This document shows, one piece after another, positions 5,699 to 7,181 of a stretch of 7,181 bases of DNA. The stretch covers positions 1 to 7,181 of the forward strand of contig JAAKFB010000087.1 of assembly GCA_011065235.1 (NCBI GenBank), written 5' to 3'. The stretch is from Chlamydiota bacterium. GTDB taxonomy: Bacteria > Chlamydiota > Chlamydiia > Chlamydiales > Rhabdochlamydiaceae. The translations under genes and the position numbers were made by a program. The notes below the pieces were generated by a model. The model was not told the origin of the DNA. It made no database searches and worked only from the letters and a program-made list of their open reading frames with translations. Within the stretch, counting starts at the first letter, position 1; each line of letters begins with the position of its first letter.

Positions 5699-6481
5699 AT
5701 GAGCCAAAAACCAAAAATTTTAATCACCAATGATGACGGCATTACCGCTGATGGGATTTGGCATCTATGGAACGCCCTAAAAGACAAAGCTGACGTTTCG
5801 ATTGTCGCACCCGCCTTTCAAAAATCGGGCGTAGGACTTGGGCTCACCCTCCATAAACCCATCACCATCAACCCTGTTAAATGGGAAAATGCCACGCCTG
5901 CCTGGAAGGTGACCGGAACCCCCGCAGATTGCATCCGCTTTGGATTGCGCATCGTCCTCAAGGAAAAACCCGACCTGATCGTCTCTGGAATCAACCAAGG
6001 ATCGAATGCCGGACGCAATGTCTTATACAGTGGAACAATCGGCGGTGTGATCGAAGGAACCCTGCGCAGCATTCCTGGAATCGCTTTCTCTAGCGTGGAA
6101 CTTAACGCTCCCCATTACGATCGGATCGAACCCTATATCTATCCCCTCGTTCAGCATATCCTACAGCATCCCCTATCGAAGGGAACCATCCTTAACGTCA
6201 ATTTTCCCAGCCAATTTGAAACGTTCAAAGGGCTCAAGCTCGCCCGCCAAGGCAAGGGACTTTGGGTAGAAGAGCCCGACGAGCGGCTCCATCCCGATGG
6301 AGAAACCTATTTCTGGCACGGAGGAACATGGGAACATCATGACGAGCATGAAGAAAGCGACGTTGCCCTACTCAGCGAAGGGTATATCTCAGCCGTTCCC
6401 ATCCATGTGGATGAGCTCACCGATCATCGCTTCTTTGACGAGCGCAAAACCCACTTTGACGCCCATTTCGAAGACAAATAA
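5699..6481 (+). CDS. surE: 5'-nucleotidase SurE
   Basis: 260 residues, normal family length. ATG 5699 is 7 bases after the putP stop, and its AAGGAA site overlaps that stop. Visible SurE signature: ILITNDDGITADGI at the N-terminus (Asp12, Asp13), APAFQKSGVGLGLT (37-50, Ser43), VTGTPADCIRFGL (71-83), and VSGINQGSNAGRNVLYSGT (95-113, Asn99). Asp12, Asp13, Ser43 and Asn99 correspond to the divalent metal ligands of the SurE active site. Known: SurE is a cytoplasmic metal-dependent phosphatase that removes phosphate from nucleoside 5'- and 3'-monophosphates and can act on short polyphosphate; it is tied to stationary-phase survival. The C-terminal part (about residues 205-235) is His/Glu-rich (WEHHDEHEESD). 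It is the last gene of the operon; the downstream hairpin is split by a MITE. Confidence 0.95.
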   Translation: MSQKPKILITNDDGITADGIWHLWNALKDKADVSIVAPAFQKSGVGLGLTLHKPITINPVKWENATPAWKVTGTPADCIRFGLRIVLKEKPDLIVSGINQGSNAGRNVLYSGTIGGVIEGTLRSIPGIAFSSVELNAPHYDRIEPYIYPLVQHILQHPLSKGTILNVNFPSQFETFKGLKLARQGKGLWVEEPDERLHPDGETYFWHGGTWEHHDEHEESDVALLSEGYISAVPIHVDELTDHRFFDERKTHFDAHFEDK

Positions 6482-6511
6482 TTTTTTTATCATCTGACGC
6501 CGTAAAACTCG

Positions 6512-6523
6512 GTCCTTCAGGGC
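6512..6523. repeat. 12-bp target-site duplication, left copy
   Basis: GTCCTTCAGGGC directly before the MITE, identical to 6678-6689 directly after it. Confidence 0.85.
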
Positions 6524-6677
6524 TGACTATTACCCACATCTTTCTCAGCAGGGAAAAGCTAGGCAAGAAGATGTGCAGATTTGCGACGAGAGAATAGTCG
6601 AATGCCTATTGTCGAGGAGCAAAACTGTGGAGATTGAAGCTCTAGCTCCCTGATAAGAAAGATGTGGGTAATAGTCA
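6524..6677. mobile_element. 154-bp MITE with perfect 22-bp terminal inverted repeats
   Basis: The ends begin TGACTATTACCCACATC; 6524-6545 and 6656-6677 are exact complements over 22 bp, with patchy similarity for about ten further bases. Perfect 12-bp direct repeats flank it. There is no coding capacity, so it must be moved by a transposase supplied elsewhere. Target duplications of 10-13 bp are known for parts of the IS4 superfamily (IS4, IS231), so an IS4-type parent is a reasonable guess. The sharp ends and unmutated duplications suggest recent insertion. Confidence 0.85.
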
Positions 6678-6689
6678 GTCCTTCAGGGC
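6678..6689. repeat. 12-bp target-site duplication, right copy
   Basis: The second, unmutated copy of GTCCTTCAGGGC, on the far side of the MITE. Confidence 0.85.
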
Positions 6690-6693
6690 CGAG

Positions 6694-6830
6694 ATGTAAG
6701 GCGTGGAAGAGGGACACGGTAGGAATGAGGAGCGAGAGGTTTTTGTAACGGAGGAGATCGATTGGCTTCCCCAGCGAGGAAAGTGGAGGAATCTAAAATC
6801 GGAGATCTTATTGATTTCGAAACGTACTAT
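6694..6830. other. Gene-free spacer with no recognised feature
   Basis: The 137 bases between the restored surE hairpin and the large hairpin contain only short open frames with no recognisable protein. I see no promoter, RNA gene or group II intron domain V here, although domain V would be expected just downstream of an intact intron maturase on the minus strand. Confidence 0.5.
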
Positions 6831-6933
6831 GGGCCCGTAAAGAAATAACTTAGGCAATCCTCGAGGGAAAAATCATCGAGAGATGAATCGATTTTTCCCT
6901 CGAGGATTGCCTAAGTTATTTCTTTACGGGCCC
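6831..6933. repeat. 103-bp hairpin element with perfect 44-bp inverted arms
   Basis: Bases 6831-6874, starting GGGCCCGTAAAGAAATAAC, are the exact reverse complement of 6890-6933. The 15-nt spacer allows a further TCATC/GATGA pairing near the tip. Both outer ends are GGGCCC. No clean target duplication is seen. It abuts the maturase fragment so closely that its last base is part of the TAG stop of that frame. It could be a MITE, a very strong bidirectional terminator, or the product of an inverted duplication. Confidence 0.9.
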
Positions 6934-7124
6934 TAAGCAGTCATTCCGAATATCCCCATTTGCCAGTATATGAATAGGATCGGCCTTTCCTTCATTATCT
7001 TCTCAATGAATAGACTAGCCCGCGTTTTGCGCCTTCGCAGTGGTTTATACTTACGCACAGCCCAGGACCTCAATGTGTTATTAAAATGCTTGAAAACCGG
7101 ATACATTCCTCCGGGCGATTTCAT
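6933..7124 (-). pseudogene. C-terminal fragment of a group II intron reverse transcriptase/maturase
   Basis: The minus-strand frame encodes 63 residues reading YPVFKHFNNTLRSWAVRKYK, then PLRRRKTRASLFIEKIMKER and PILFIYWQMGIFGMTA. This matches the end of group II intron-encoded proteins (pattern YPxxxxxNxxLxRWAxRKYKRLR...A...R.P.LFxHW). Known: full proteins have about 400-600 residues, with RT domains 0-7, domain X (maturase) and sometimes an endonuclease domain; only the piece after domain X is seen. In the same frame a TGA occurs upstream at 7163-7161, and no RT motif fits the remaining bases to the window edge. The gene is therefore truncated or frameshifted, unless the rest lies outside the window in another frame. 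No intron domain V is visible downstream. The stop codon is formed at the junction with the hairpin, so the true C-terminus may also be lost. Confidence 0.75.
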
Positions 7125-7181
7125 AGTTAAAACTTGACACCTATCAGCTTCAGAAGATAATCAGGATCCCAGCCTGCTTTT

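Larger units (their letters stand above)
6508..6693 (+). terminator. Hairpin downstream of surE, interrupted by a MITE
   Basis: Removing 6524-6677 and one target copy restores CTCGGTCCTTCAGGGCCGAG, an 8-bp stem with a TTCA loop, 26 bases after the surE stop. No U-run follows. It is probably an ancestral terminator or 3' mRNA structure, now separated into two halves by the insertion. Confidence 0.45.

Noticed and set aside
5399..5998. Several frames of 60-86 codons on both strands within putP and surE
   Set aside because: They lie entirely inside two clearly recognised genes and have no features of their own.
6675..6857. Minus-strand frame of 60 codons ending ISALKD
   Set aside because: It spans the arm of the large hairpin, the spacer and the target duplication, has no family resemblance and is unlikely to be a gene.
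6690..6932. Group II intron domain V downstream of the maturase fragment
   Set aside because: I looked on the minus strand for the typical AGC...GTTC hairpin with a GAAA loop and saw none.

Overview
The window looks like chromosomal DNA of an environmental chlamydia (Simkania, Waddlia or Parachlamydia type). This is an inference from gene style: a plant/fungal-type proton P-ATPase tail, a TPR-containing predicted toxin with a pre-toxin linker of a kind I associate with these bacteria, a group II intron relic and many short palindromic elements. No phylogenetic marker is present, so the placement is moderate to low confidence.

Layout. 1-164: 3' end of a membrane-protein gene that resembles the last membrane segment of P3A H+-ATPases (plus strand). 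179-3174: a roughly 3-kb accessory block. It holds a two-gene minus-strand operon: a 633-aa predicted polymorphic toxin (763-2664) and a small acidic protein that is its likely immunity partner (512-751). The operon is framed by two inverted copies of a roughly 260-bp hairpin-rich repeat (179-440 and 2737-3174). The right copy is split by a 166-bp palindromic insertion (2898-3063) that the left copy lacks. 3178-3447: a small SEC-C zinc-motif gene on the minus strand, divergent from a plus-strand operon. 3501-6481: TtcA-like tRNA thiolase, PutP-like SSS transporter and SurE nucleotidase, with overlapping or nearly abutting genes. 6482-6932: no gene, but a 154-bp MITE with perfect 22-bp terminal repeats and 12-bp target duplications, then a hairpin with perfect 44-bp arms. 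6933-7124: the C-terminal end of a group II intron reverse transcriptase/maturase on the minus strand.

How it works together. The ttcA-putP-surE operon is ordinary housekeeping: tRNA modification, solute uptake and nucleotide salvage. It has one oddity. The PutP-like protein carries Asn-Ala where E. coli PutP has its Na+-site Ser340-Thr341. The toxin-immunity operon is AT-richer by eye than the housekeeping operon and sits exactly between the stop codons of two converging neighbours, bounded by structured repeats. This suggests an acquired or exchangeable cassette.

The most notable observations are: (a) the toxin-immunity cassette bounded by inverted repeats, whose two copies keep hairpin stems identical while loops differ; (b) the apparent CTG (or ATT) start of the immunity gene, placed by a strong Shine-Dalgarno that overlaps the toxin stop; (c) a MITE whose 12-bp target duplication is centred exactly on the dyad of a hairpin downstream of surE; (d) an empty-site/filled-site pair that defines the 166-bp palindromic element. 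All family assignments come from motif recognition by eye; no database search was run.
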